A stretch of DNA of 5,731 bases from Bacillota bacterium (GCA_023440105.1 JAEXSY010000412.1:1-5731); one strand, 5' to 3'. Positions 1 to 5,380 are shown, counted from the first letter of the stretch. The notes: generated from the letters alone by a model not told the origin. A program made the numbers and translations.

Positions 1-846
1 GAGGTTATGTCTGCCAGCGTTCCTTTAACTATAATCATGGGTTTATCCACTACTATAGCTGCTTTTTTATTTCTTCGAAAGGAAATAAAGAAAGGAATAT
101 ATAAGGAAGAGCTGTTGAAGGATAAATATGTAGAAGAAGAAAACAAGCTGGATGTAACTCTTCCTAAAGGTGCAAGAAGAATCTTTGCCCTTATGATGCT
201 TGTACTCTTTGGCGCTGATATTGTAATAATGTTCCTATTTAACCTTCAGGGAGGAGATGCTACAGCTCTCATAGGAGGAACAGCAATAGTAATTCTTGCT
301 GTGATAGGAGCTTTTGCTTATAAGACAGGGGTTTTTGAAAAGATAACCTTCCACATGGTTGAAGGCCTTCAATTTGGCTTTAAAATTTTTGGAGTAGTTA
401 TCCCCATAGCAGCCTTCTTTTATTTAGGAGACAATGCTATAATTCAGATCTTTGGGGATGTATTACCGAAAACCTCGCAGGGTATAGTAAATGACTTAGG
501 CCTCGCCTTAGCAAATATAGTTCCTGTCAATGGAGCAGTTTCAGCAGCAACCCTTACCACTGTAGGAGCAATCACTGGTCTCGATGGCTCTGGATTTTCA
601 GGAATTCCTCTAGTAGGCTCCATAGCTAGGCTTTTCAGTAGTGGCCTTGGCACCGGTACTGCAACCCTTACAGCCTTAGGACAGCTGGCTGGTATCTGGG
701 TAGGAGGCGGAACCTTGATCCCCTGGGCAGTTATACCAGCAGCAGCTATGTGTGGAGTGGACCCCTTTGAGCTAGCTAGAAAAAATCTAAAGCCTGTGGT
801 CATAGGTCTTTTGGTAACTACCATAGCAGCCATATTTTTGCTATAA
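1..846 (+). CDS. Multi-pass membrane transporter-like protein, C-terminal part (5' end outside window)
   Basis: The frame is open from the first base, with two in-frame codons before the first ATG at 7. That ATG has GAGG only two bases upstream, too close for a ribosome binding site, so I read this as the C-terminal part of a longer protein. The visible 281 codons contain about six to eight hydrophobic segments. Counting from the ATG at 7, they lie near residues 3-23, 59-80, 85-106, 117-141, 164-192, 200-250 and 263-279. A charged, Lys/Glu-rich cytoplasmic stretch lies at about 25-57. The last third is rich in small residues (the GLDGSGFSG motif near 192, then SGLGTGTATLT), a pattern typical of re-entrant or substrate-binding segments in ion-coupled carriers. 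I infer a secondary transporter, but I do not recognise the family or substrate. The gene ends 11 bases before a strong intrinsic terminator, so it is the last gene of its transcript. Confidence 0.72.
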   Translation, partial: EVMSASVPLTIIMGLSTTIAAFLFLRKEIKKGIYKEELLKDKYVEEENKLDVTLPKGARRIFALMMLVLFGADIVIMFLFNLQGGDATALIGGTAIVILAVIGAFAYKTGVFEKITFHMVEGLQFGFKIFGVVIPIAAFFYLGDNAIIQIFGDVLPKTSQGIVNDLGLALANIVPVNGAVSAATLTTVGAITGLDGSGFSGIPLVGSIARLFSSGLGTGTATLTALGQLAGIWVGGGTLIPWAVIPAAAMCGVDPFELARKNLKPVVIGLLVTTIAAIFLL

Positions 847-857
847 TTATAGCAGAG

Positions 858-889
858 AAAAAACCTGTAGAGAGCTCTACAGGTTTTTT
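858..889 (+). terminator. Intrinsic terminator after the transporter gene
   Basis: Two perfectly complementary 15-base arms (858-872 and 875-889) meet across a tiny AG centre. The left arm begins with six A and the right arm ends with six T, so the hairpin is followed by a U-tract in the RNA. The A/T symmetry means it could also stop transcription arriving on the minus strand. It separates the transporter from the isoprenoid-synthase-like gene that starts 65 bases later. Confidence 0.9.
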
Positions 890-954
890 ATTTACCCAGT
901 CATAACCATAAGAATAATGATATATAGATATATAGAAATAAGAGGTATAGGGAA

Positions 955-2208
955 ATGGAACAGCAATTGACTATGGTAATTTTTAAAGAGAATTTAGAAA
1001 GAATAAAGAAGCGGTGGCTCAGCACGGAGGATAAAATTCTACCAGAGCTTAAGAGGATACCAGATAACGAGAAGAAAAAGGGGCAGAAAGTATTAGCTTC
1101 CTTACTTAAACAGATTGATAAGGAACTTAAGAACAATAAGCAGATAAAAAAGGTATCTGAAATAAATGAGGTTGATGAAGACTTAAAGAAAAGGCTGGAA
1201 GGACACATAAGAGATTTTATAAGTGAGGATAATATTTTTGGACTTAAAAGCTTAAGCGAGGAGAGAAAGGAGGACTTTTTTAGGAGTACTGAGGAATTCT
1301 TGGAAAGGTCTAAAGCCTTTGACCAAAGCTTATCTATGGAAGATATAGGTCAAGCCCTTAGAAATGTTTGGATTATAAATATACTTCAAGCAGTCATGGG
1401 GGAAAGGGTTCGTCTTACCTCAGCTATATTAGGCTATAGTCTTCTTTATCCTTATACGGATAATTTTCTTGATGATAGCACTATCACTAAAGAGCAGAAG
1501 GCTGATTTTAATAATAGATTGATGTACAGGCTTAATGGAGAAAAAGTTATACCTCAAAATAGTAATGAGGAGAAGGTTTATGCTCTGGTAGAGTTGATAG
1601 AAAAGGATTTTGACAGAGAAGAATATAGTGAGCTATATCAGGCCCTGCAGTATATTAATTTAGGTCAGATAGAAAGCGTAAAGCAGCAGTATTCCCCGGG
1701 GAATACATTCCCCATTGAAAGAGAAGAGCTTCTGGATATTTCTCTGTTAAAGGGTGGAGCTTCTGTCCTCGTTGATGGATATCTAGTCAGGGGAAGACTA
1801 ACCCCTCTAGAAATAGATTTTTCCTTAGGCTATGGCTTTATGCTTCAGCTGGGAGATGATCTTCAGGATGTGGAAGAGGATTATAAGCATAGCCATGAAA
1901 CCCTAATGACTTATGATATATCAAAGGGCAACTTAGATTCTATGGCTACGAGGCTGATTGACTTTACAGATAAGCTAATAAACAGCTTAAGCTGCACAGA
2001 TGAAGAAGAGGAAGCCGACCTTAAAGAGATGATTAAAATTAATTGCATAATGCTTGTACTATTTTCTGTTGTAAAAGCAAAAGGATATTTTTCTCCAGAG
2101 TATATTAATAGCCTCAAGCCATATCTCCCGTATTCCATAGATTATATCGAAGGATTAAGGGAAAAAATATCTAAATGGTACAAAACAAGCAATAGCAGCC
2201 TATTATGA
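955..2208 (+). CDS. Class I isoprenoid biosynthesis enzyme-like protein (putative prenyl/terpene synthase fold)
   Basis: This 417-residue soluble protein carries the two Asp-rich motifs of all-alpha class I isoprenoid synthases. The first is DNFLDD at 169-174, on a helix after a hydrophobic stretch. The second is GDDLQDVEED at 300-309, preceded by GYGFMLQ, close to the FQxxDDxxD second motif of polyprenyl synthases. In this fold these Asp residues bind Mg2+ and the substrate diphosphate. The first motif looks more like the DxxxD of squalene/phytoene synthases than a canonical DDxxD, and I see no RRG after it. The first 130 or so residues are highly charged, helical and Lys/Glu-rich, an extension unusual for short-chain prenyl synthases. 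The ATG at 955 is preferred because AGAGG lies 9 bases upstream. The next ATG (973) lacks a site. The gene stands alone, so the substrate and product are unknown. The fold assignment is fairly firm but the activity is inferred. Confidence 0.78.
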   Translation: MEQQLTMVIFKENLERIKKRWLSTEDKILPELKRIPDNEKKKGQKVLASLLKQIDKELKNNKQIKKVSEINEVDEDLKKRLEGHIRDFISEDNIFGLKSLSEERKEDFFRSTEEFLERSKAFDQSLSMEDIGQALRNVWIINILQAVMGERVRLTSAILGYSLLYPYTDNFLDDSTITKEQKADFNNRLMYRLNGEKVIPQNSNEEKVYALVELIEKDFDREEYSELYQALQYINLGQIESVKQQYSPGNTFPIEREELLDISLLKGGASVLVDGYLVRGRLTPLEIDFSLGYGFMLQLGDDLQDVEEDYKHSHETLMTYDISKGNLDSMATRLIDFTDKLINSLSCTDEEEEADLKEMIKINCIMLVLFSVVKAKGYFSPEYINSLKPYLPYSIDYIEGLREKISKWYKTSNSSLL

Positions 2209-2225
2209 TTAAAGCTCTCCTTCAT

Positions 2226-2354
2226 AGGGAGGTTTTTCCCTCAAAAGGTAATCCTACCTCCCTTGAGTTAAGTATCCTATTGAATTATCCTTGAAATTAG
2301 TGTATCATAATAATTACCTCTTAGAGGTGCTTCTTAGGGAGGACTCCCTAAGAA
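2226..2354. repeat. Cluster of inverted repeats between the isoprenoid gene and ssrA
   Basis: The 200 bases between the stop at 2208 and ssrA contain no credible gene but several dyads. AGGGAGGT (2226-2233) is complementary to ACCTCCCT (2256-2263). Inside and overlapping it, CTCAA/TTGAG (2240-2244 and 2264-2268) enclose AGGTA/TACCT. ACCTC-TTA-GAGGT lies at 2316-2328. A perfect 10-bp stem with a GGAC loop lies at 2331-2354 (arm TTCTTAGGGA). None is followed by a clear T-run, so they are not textbook terminators, although the first could be a weak one (TTTTT at 2233-2237). The repeated GGGAGG/CCTCCC theme allows mutually exclusive pairings. Confidence 0.6.
2280..2308 (+). promoter_or_regulatory. 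Candidate promoter for ssrA
   Basis: TTGAAT (2280-2285) and TATCAT (2303-2308) are separated by 17 bases and each matches a sigma-A consensus hexamer at four or five of six positions. Transcription would start near 2315, giving a precursor with a leader of about 95 bases that holds the 2316-2328 and 2331-2354 hairpins. That is compatible with RNase P trimming the tmRNA 5' end. No better promoter is seen closer to 2410. TAATAT at 2404-2409 touches the mature 5' end and is too close to act as a -10. Confidence 0.35.
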
Positions 2355-2409
2355 TAAAAATTTAATAGGATTCACAAATGCTTAACCTTCTGCCAAACAA
2401 ACCTAATAT

Positions 2410-2765
2410 GGGGGTGTCTTGGTTTCGACGGGGGTGGTAGTGTTTGAGGAAGCGAGTGGAGGGAACTCTGGGCCCGCCTCAAAAAACTAGGGACTTAAAC
2501 ACAAACGCAGAAGACAATTTTGCATTAGCAGCTTAATATAGCTGTTCGTTCTACCCGGGAGGCCTACGGCCTGGGATAGGGCGTCGACTAGTAGGGAACC
2601 GAGCCTTAGAAAGCTTTGACTAAGGAACGGAAAAAATGAAGCTACTAAAGGAGGAAGCCTGTTCATGGGCGTCTTCTGGAGGGAATGTTAAATCATGAAC
2701 TGCACTCGGAGATGCCTCAGGCGCATTACCTTCGGACACGGGTTCAATTCCCGTCACCTCCACCA
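2410..2765 (+). ncRNA. ssrA: Transfer-messenger RNA (tmRNA)
   Basis: This 356-base gene makes tmRNA, which with SmpB rescues ribosomes stalled on broken messages and tags the nascent peptide for proteolysis. The 5' end (GGGGGTG at 2410, then the conserved TTTCGACGGGG) pairs with CACCTCC at 2755-2761 to form the seven-pair acceptor stem, with one G-U pair. An encoded CCA end lies at 2763-2765. The T arm is ACGGG-TTCAATT-CCCGT at 2738-2754. The internal reading frame encodes a tag ending in ALAA. The region between the tag and the T arm (about 2540-2700) has the GC-rich complementary blocks expected of the pseudoknots, which I did not fold in full. The 3' end doubles as a recombination target, as shown by a second partial copy at 4833-4856. 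Confidence 0.97.
2507..2536 (+). other. tmRNA proteolysis-tag reading frame (AEDNFALAA)
   Basis: From the probable resume codon GCA at 2507 the frame reads AEDNFALAA and stops at TAA (2534-2536). The C-terminal ALAA is the recognition end for ClpXP-type proteases, and the sequence matches tags of clostridial type. The resume codon is chosen by analogy with other tmRNAs. The in-frame upstream codons (ACA AAC) could in principle be read, but the Ala codon fits the family. Confidence 0.85.
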
Positions 2766-2766
2766 T
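2743..2766 (+). repeat. Attachment-site-like direct repeat, copy 1 (inside the ssrA 3' end)
   Basis: These 24 bases of the T arm, acceptor stem and CCA of ssrA recur at 4833-4856 with two mismatches (positions 2746 and 2752). The last 14 bases, GTCACCTCCACCAT, are identical in both. The repeat includes T2766, one base beyond the mature RNA. The 3' ends of ssrA and tRNA genes are established targets of tyrosine recombinases, so this copy would be the junction that keeps ssrA intact. Confidence 0.6.
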
Positions 2767-2809
2767 GAAAAAAGCCACTTTTGTCTACGGACAAAAGTGG
2801 CTTTTTTCA
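2766..2809 (+). terminator. Intrinsic terminator of ssrA
   Basis: It begins on the base after the CCA end. Two perfectly complementary arms of 20 bases (2766-2785 and 2790-2809) are closed by a TACG tetraloop. The left arm has six A and the right arm six T, so it is potentially active in both directions. If the integration reading is right, this terminator came in with the inserted segment, and the original one is at 4869-4913. Confidence 0.92.
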
Positions 2810-2978
2810 ATGATATCCGTTCCTTGCGAAACGGATGATATACTTTCAGTATGATATCTTACTTCGTGCGATGATATATGCCTTCAGCATATGAAAGAAC
2901 GGATATTATATCATTCTTGCGAAGCAAGTATATCATACGGGCTAAGCCGTATATCATATCGAGTCAGCGATATATCAT
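2810..2978. repeat. Symmetrical array of small palindromes (4 x ATGATAT then 4 x ATATCAT)
   Basis: ATGATAT occurs at 2810, 2835, 2851 and 2871, and its reverse complement ATATCAT at 2908, 2930, 2951 and 2972. The array as a whole is therefore an inverted repeat centred near 2894. Between these spacers sit small hairpins of differing sequence: ATCCGTT/AACGGAT, ATAC/GTAT, a degenerate one around TTCG at 2864, ATATGC/GCATAT, CTTGC/GCAAG, ATACGG/CCGTAT and ATATCG/CGATAT. The first unit can pair instead with GAACGGATAT at 2897-2906, giving a 10-bp outer stem. I see no credible gene here: the only ATG-started frame is a translation of the repeat. It looks like a non-coding mobile or structured repeat. 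I cannot name its family. Confidence 0.85.
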
Positions 2979-3052
2979 TGAAGATTAGTCATAATTTATA
3001 TCCCAATATGCTTAGGACAAGTATTAATCCATTATATCAGATGCTTTGCAAT

Positions 3053-3092
3053 ACTAACTTCAGTTTAGGATTATAAACGGAAGTTAGTTTTT
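3053..3092 (+). terminator. Terminator-like hairpin upstream of the nhaC promoter
   Basis: ACTAACTTC (3053-3061) pairs perfectly with GAAGTTAGT (3080-3088). Inside, GTTTA (3063-3067) pairs with TAAAC (3074-3078) across a GGATTA loop. A run of five T (3088-3092) follows. It ends four bases before the -35 of the nhaC promoter. It would insulate nhaC from upstream transcription, or end an unrecognised short RNA starting in the repeat region. Positions 2979-3052 before it show no gene, only a weak dyad (AGTATT near 3020, AATACT near 3050). Confidence 0.6.
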
Positions 3093-3095
3093 AAA

Positions 3096-3124
3096 TTTAC
3101 AATATTGTGGGAATATAGTATAAT
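3096..3124 (+). promoter_or_regulatory. Sigma-A-type promoter of nhaC, with palindrome in the spacer
   Basis: TTTACA (3096-3101) and TATAAT (3119-3124) are separated by exactly 17 bases, so the pair differs from consensus at one base. Transcription should start near 3131, leaving an AT-rich leader of about 60 bases. The perfect palindrome ACAATATTGT (3099-3108) overlaps the -35 and the spacer, and TTTACA is mirrored by TGTAAA at 3130-3135 across the start. Either could be a repressor site, but AT-richness makes such dyads likely by chance. The promoter call is firm and the operator idea is speculative. Confidence 0.82.
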
Positions 3125-3189
3125 ATTTTTGTAAATAATTAAATAAATATGAAATAAATAACATTATTGTTGAAGAGGGGGGATTATTT

Positions 3190-4707
3190 ATGGAAGGAAC
3201 TATTTGGACTCTTGTACCACCATTGCTAGCGATAGGACTGGCCTTGATAACAAAGGAGGTTTATCTTTCATTGCTAGCAGGCATCATCATTGGGGTATTG
3301 TTTTATACAAATTTTCAGGTTGCTTCGGCTTTTAACGTAACCGTAGAAATCATGGGGGGGAAGATAGGAGGAAATATTAATATAATTATCTTTTTAGTGC
3401 TTTTAGGAATGATAGTAGCTCTAATGAATAAGTCAGGTGCTTCTAGGGCCTATGGTAATTGGGCTGCTAAGAATATTAGGAGTAAAAAGGGCGCCTTACT
3501 ATCTACCACTGCTTTAGGAGTATTAATTTTTGTAGATGACTATTTTAACTGCCTTACAGTAGGTACTATTATGAGTCCTATAACAGACAAATTTAAAATT
3601 TCCAGGGCAAAGCTGGCTTATATCATAGACGCTACCGCTGCTCCCGTTTGCATACTGGCACCTGTTTCTAGCTGGGCTGCAGCCGTTGCCTCATCTCTAC
3701 CAGAGGATTCAGGTTTAGATGGCTTTGACCTTTTTATAAAATCCATACCTTTTAATTACTATGCACTTTTAACCTTGATTATGGTGCTTACTATTATCAT
3801 ATTTAACTTTGACTTTGGTAAGATGAGAAAATATGAAGAAGTATATGGAAGCACTATAACTGGAGAAGAAAAAGAAGAGGATATTGGTGCGAGCAGAAAG
3901 GGCAGAATCATTGACTTAATTATTCCTATAGTTATTCTCATAATATTTTGCATAGTAGCTATGCTGTATACTGGAGGTATTGCTGAGGGTAAATCTATAA
4001 GGTATGCCTTTGCGGATACTGATGCTTCCTTATCCTTAGTAATGGGAGCCTTCTTGACTTTAATAGTTATAGCAGCTCTATATATTTCTAGGAGGGTTAT
4101 TACCTTTAAAGAATTTGCAGATGCTCTTCCGGAAGGGTTTAAGGCTATGGTGCCTGCAATTTTGATTCTTACTTTTGCCTGGACTTTAAGTGGAATCTGT
4201 GGTAATGAATACTTAAAGCTAGGTGAATATGTAAGCGGAATTATGGCTAACAGCACCTTAAGCGATGCCTTGATACCGGCTATATTCTTTGTTGTGGCTG
4301 CGGGACTGTCCTTTGCCACCGGCACCTCCTGGGGAACCTTTGCGATACTTCTGCCTATAATAACTGCTATTTTTGATGGTAATCCAACTACTTTATTTGT
4401 TATATCCATGTCAGCTGTATTAGCAGGTGCTGTATGCGGAGATCACTGCTCACCTATATCTGATACTACCATTCTATCTTCTACCGGTGCAGGCTGCAAC
4501 CATATTGACCACGTAAATACACAGCTGCCCTATGCCATGTTCATAGCGGCGATATCTTTTATGTGCTATGTGATAGCAGGCTTAACCGGCAGTGGTTATG
4601 TAGCCCTTGCTATAGGGGTTGTTGTTACTGTAATGGGTCTCGTGGCTATAAGGCAGATGGAAAGTAATAAAGCGTCTGAGGTCACAAAGGCAGAGGATGT
4701 AAAATAG
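3190..4707 (+). CDS. nhaC: NhaC-family Na+/H+ antiporter
   Basis: This 505-residue integral membrane protein has about 11-13 hydrophobic segments and the family's usual length. NhaC proteins (ion transporter superfamily) exchange cytoplasmic Na+ for external H+, and some relatives exchange organic solutes such as malate and lactate. Family landmarks are VDDYFNCLTVG at 115-125, then SRAKLAYIIDATAAPVCI from about 139. Later come TGTSWGT at 377-383, GDHCSPISDTTILSS at 417-431 and NHIDHVNTQLPY at 437-448. The acidic pairs and His/Ser/Asp in these motifs are the likely ion-binding groups. A charged loop at about 210-240 separates two halves. The ATG at 3190 has an excellent AGAGGGGGG site seven bases upstream. 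It has its own promoter and no partner gene, and no terminator is seen before 4869. The substrate cannot be fixed from sequence, and nhaC is used as a family symbol. Confidence 0.88.
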   Translation: MEGTIWTLVPPLLAIGLALITKEVYLSLLAGIIIGVLFYTNFQVASAFNVTVEIMGGKIGGNINIIIFLVLLGMIVALMNKSGASRAYGNWAAKNIRSKKGALLSTTALGVLIFVDDYFNCLTVGTIMSPITDKFKISRAKLAYIIDATAAPVCILAPVSSWAAAVASSLPEDSGLDGFDLFIKSIPFNYYALLTLIMVLTIIIFNFDFGKMRKYEEVYGSTITGEEKEEDIGASRKGRIIDLIIPIVILIIFCIVAMLYTGGIAEGKSIRYAFADTDASLSLVMGAFLTLIVIAALYISRRVITFKEFADALPEGFKAMVPAILILTFAWTLSGICGNEYLKLGEYVSGIMANSTLSDALIPAIFFVVAAGLSFATGTSWGTFAILLPIITAIFDGNPTTLFVISMSAVLAGAVCGDHCSPISDTTILSSTGAGCNHIDHVNTQLPYAMFIAAISFMCYVIAGLTGSGYVALAIGVVVTVMGLVAIRQMESNKASEVTKAEDVK

Positions 4708-4787
4708 AATTAAATGAAATTTAAAACAGGGGGCCAGAAGATATTCTTATTATCAACATAATGGATACCTAATAAATAACCAGATGT

Positions 4788-4815
4788 CACAAACATCCTT
4801 CCTATGCGGTTTGTG
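4788..4815. repeat. Short inverted repeat beside the second ssrA-end copy
   Basis: CACAAAC (4788-4794) and GTTTGTG (4809-4815) form a perfect 7-bp dyad with a 14-base centre, 17 bases before the degenerate ssrA-end repeat. It is not followed by T residues, so it is not a terminator for nhaC. If 4833-4856 is an attachment junction, this could be a recombinase arm site, but that is a guess. The rest of 4708-4832 shows no gene. Confidence 0.4.
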
Positions 4816-4832
4816 GGGTGTAACGAGTCGAA

Positions 4833-4856
4833 TTCGATTCCAGTCACCTCCACCAT
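4833..4856 (+). repeat. Attachment-site-like direct repeat, copy 2 (displaced ssrA 3' end)
   Basis: The 24 bases match the ssrA 3' end at 2743-2766 in 22 positions, including GTCACCTCCACCAT without mismatch. It keeps the T loop, the acceptor 3' strand and CCA, but the preceding bases cannot form the T stem and no acceptor 5' strand is present upstream. It is therefore neither a functional tRNA nor a tmRNA. The loss of pairing outside the identical block fits an original ssrA end freed from selection after displacement. Confidence 0.65.
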
Positions 4857-4868
4857 AATAAATATTTG

Positions 4869-4913
4869 AAAGATCTAGAAGTCTTGATTTATCAAGGTTT
4901 CTCGATCTTTTTT
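4869..4913 (+). terminator. Intrinsic terminator, possibly the original ssrA terminator; now ends nhaC transcription
   Basis: AAAGATC (4869-4875) pairs with GATCTTT (4904-4910). Within, AGAA/TTCT and then CTTGAT/ATCAAG (4883-4888 and 4891-4896) continue the stem with small mismatches. Six T (4908-4913) follow. It lies 12 bases after the displaced ssrA end, about the spacing expected of an ssrA terminator. In the present arrangement it would stop the nhaC transcript before it runs into the convergent minus-strand operon. Confidence 0.8.
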
Positions 4914-4940
4914 ATTTGTAAGTAGCTATTTCTCAATACT

Positions 4941-5380
4941 TTACTCCTTACCCTTCATAAGTATTGACACTACTTCTTGAATATTTATTAAAGCCTCCTG
5001 TAAATCTTCGGTGTTCTCGACAGAAAGTTCTAAGGGGCATTTCCCGGTTTGCTGATGATTTGTGATGTAGGCTACCATTTCTAAAGCTTCGTAATCTATA
5101 TCATAAAGCTCTGCAACCTTTACAGACTCTATGCTCATTACAGGTGTTAGTACACGGATAACACCAATGTGGGCAGCTAAGAGCATTGCCGCTTTACTAA
5201 TGACTTTGTCCACCAGAGTCAGGTTGTCCCCCTTATCAATAAAGTATTCCTCCTTGATGAATTGAAGTAGAGGCTTTACTCCTATATATATTGAGATGAA
5301 TAAATAAGTTGTTCATTTTTATAAATTAGGCATCTAGCATTATGATCTTCCAAAAGGTTCTTAATTTGATCTATATTCAT
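4941..5380 (-). pseudogene. DUF1893 protein (TM1506-like, cytidine-deaminase-like fold), frameshifted
   Basis: The minus strand encodes a DUF1893-type protein in two frames. The first piece starts at the ATG at 5378-5380 (GGTGA six bases upstream) and gives 32 residues ending SSQYI before a TAG at 5282-5284. The second frame is open from 5312 and continues GVKPLLQFIKEE, then DKVISKAAMLLA, then TGKCPLE, to TAA at 4941-4943. Removing one TA from the (TA)4 tract at 5283-5290 joins them into SSQYIGVKPLL and a 145-residue protein, about the family's usual length. As I recall, the Thermotoga member TM1506 has a cytidine-deaminase-like fold, but no enzymatic role is established. The conserved GVKPLL, DKV-KAA and TGxCP blocks support the family call. 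The start lies inside the end of the upstream ECF gene, so the two genes are translationally coupled. The break may be real decay or a sequencing error. Confidence 0.78.

Larger units (their letters stand above)
2767..4856. mobile_element. Candidate ssrA-integrated segment or island remnant (palindrome array + nhaC)
   Basis: The segment is bounded on the left by the 3' end of intact ssrA and on the right by a degenerate direct copy of that end. It holds a complete terminator for ssrA, an array of palindromes, the nhaC transcription unit and about 125 bases of non-coding DNA. This is the geometry left when a recombinase inserts DNA into the 3' end of ssrA: the gene is restored at one junction and the displaced end sits at the other. 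There is no integrase or other mobility gene, and the nhaC codon use resembles the neighbours. It would have to be a decayed or internally deleted element, or one from a close relative. A local duplication of the ssrA end without integration is the main alternative. Confidence 0.4.

Noticed and set aside
444..833. 129-codon minus-strand frame opposite the transporter
   Set aside because: It is an antisense shadow with an implausible Pro/Thr/Val-rich composition and no start signals.
900..1208. 102-codon minus-strand frame opposite the start of the isoprenoid-synthase-like gene
   Set aside because: Its Ser/Phe/Leu-rich product is the complement of the Lys/Glu-rich coding strand, so it is a shadow.
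1911..2138. 75-codon minus-strand frame
   Set aside because: It is a shadow of the C-terminal part of the isoprenoid-synthase-like gene, with no supporting signals.
2209..2237. Strong terminator directly after the isoprenoid-synthase-like gene
   Set aside because: Only a 4-5 bp stem (CTCC/GGAG) precedes the TTTTT at 2233-2237. It is too weak to call as a separate terminator, so it is recorded under the inverted-repeat cluster instead.
2810..2978. CRISPR array
   Set aside because: Units of 16-25 bases with a 7-base spacer motif that flips orientation halfway are not CRISPR repeats. There are no long identical repeats, unique spacers or cas genes.
2891..3076. 61-codon plus-strand reading frame
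   Set aside because: It starts inside the palindrome array, most of its first half is a translation of the ATATCAT repeats, it has no ribosome binding site, and it ends within the 3053-3092 hairpin. Not a gene.
3759..4409. 216-codon minus-strand frame opposite nhaC
   Set aside because: It is the antisense shadow of a well-supported membrane protein gene, has no family motifs or ribosome binding site, and the plus strand has all the NhaC landmarks.
4795..4857. A second tRNA or tmRNA gene ending in CACCTCCACCA
   Set aside because: The bases before the T loop cannot pair with CCAGT, no 5' acceptor strand complementary to CACCTCC is found at tRNA distance, and no anticodon arm or tag frame exists. 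It is a partial copy only.
5211..5213. GTG at 5213 as the true start of a 90-residue protein
   Set aside because: The conserved family sequence (GVKPLL onward) continues upstream of this GTG in the same frame and then, after the TA shift, to a proper ATG at 5380 with a ribosome binding site.
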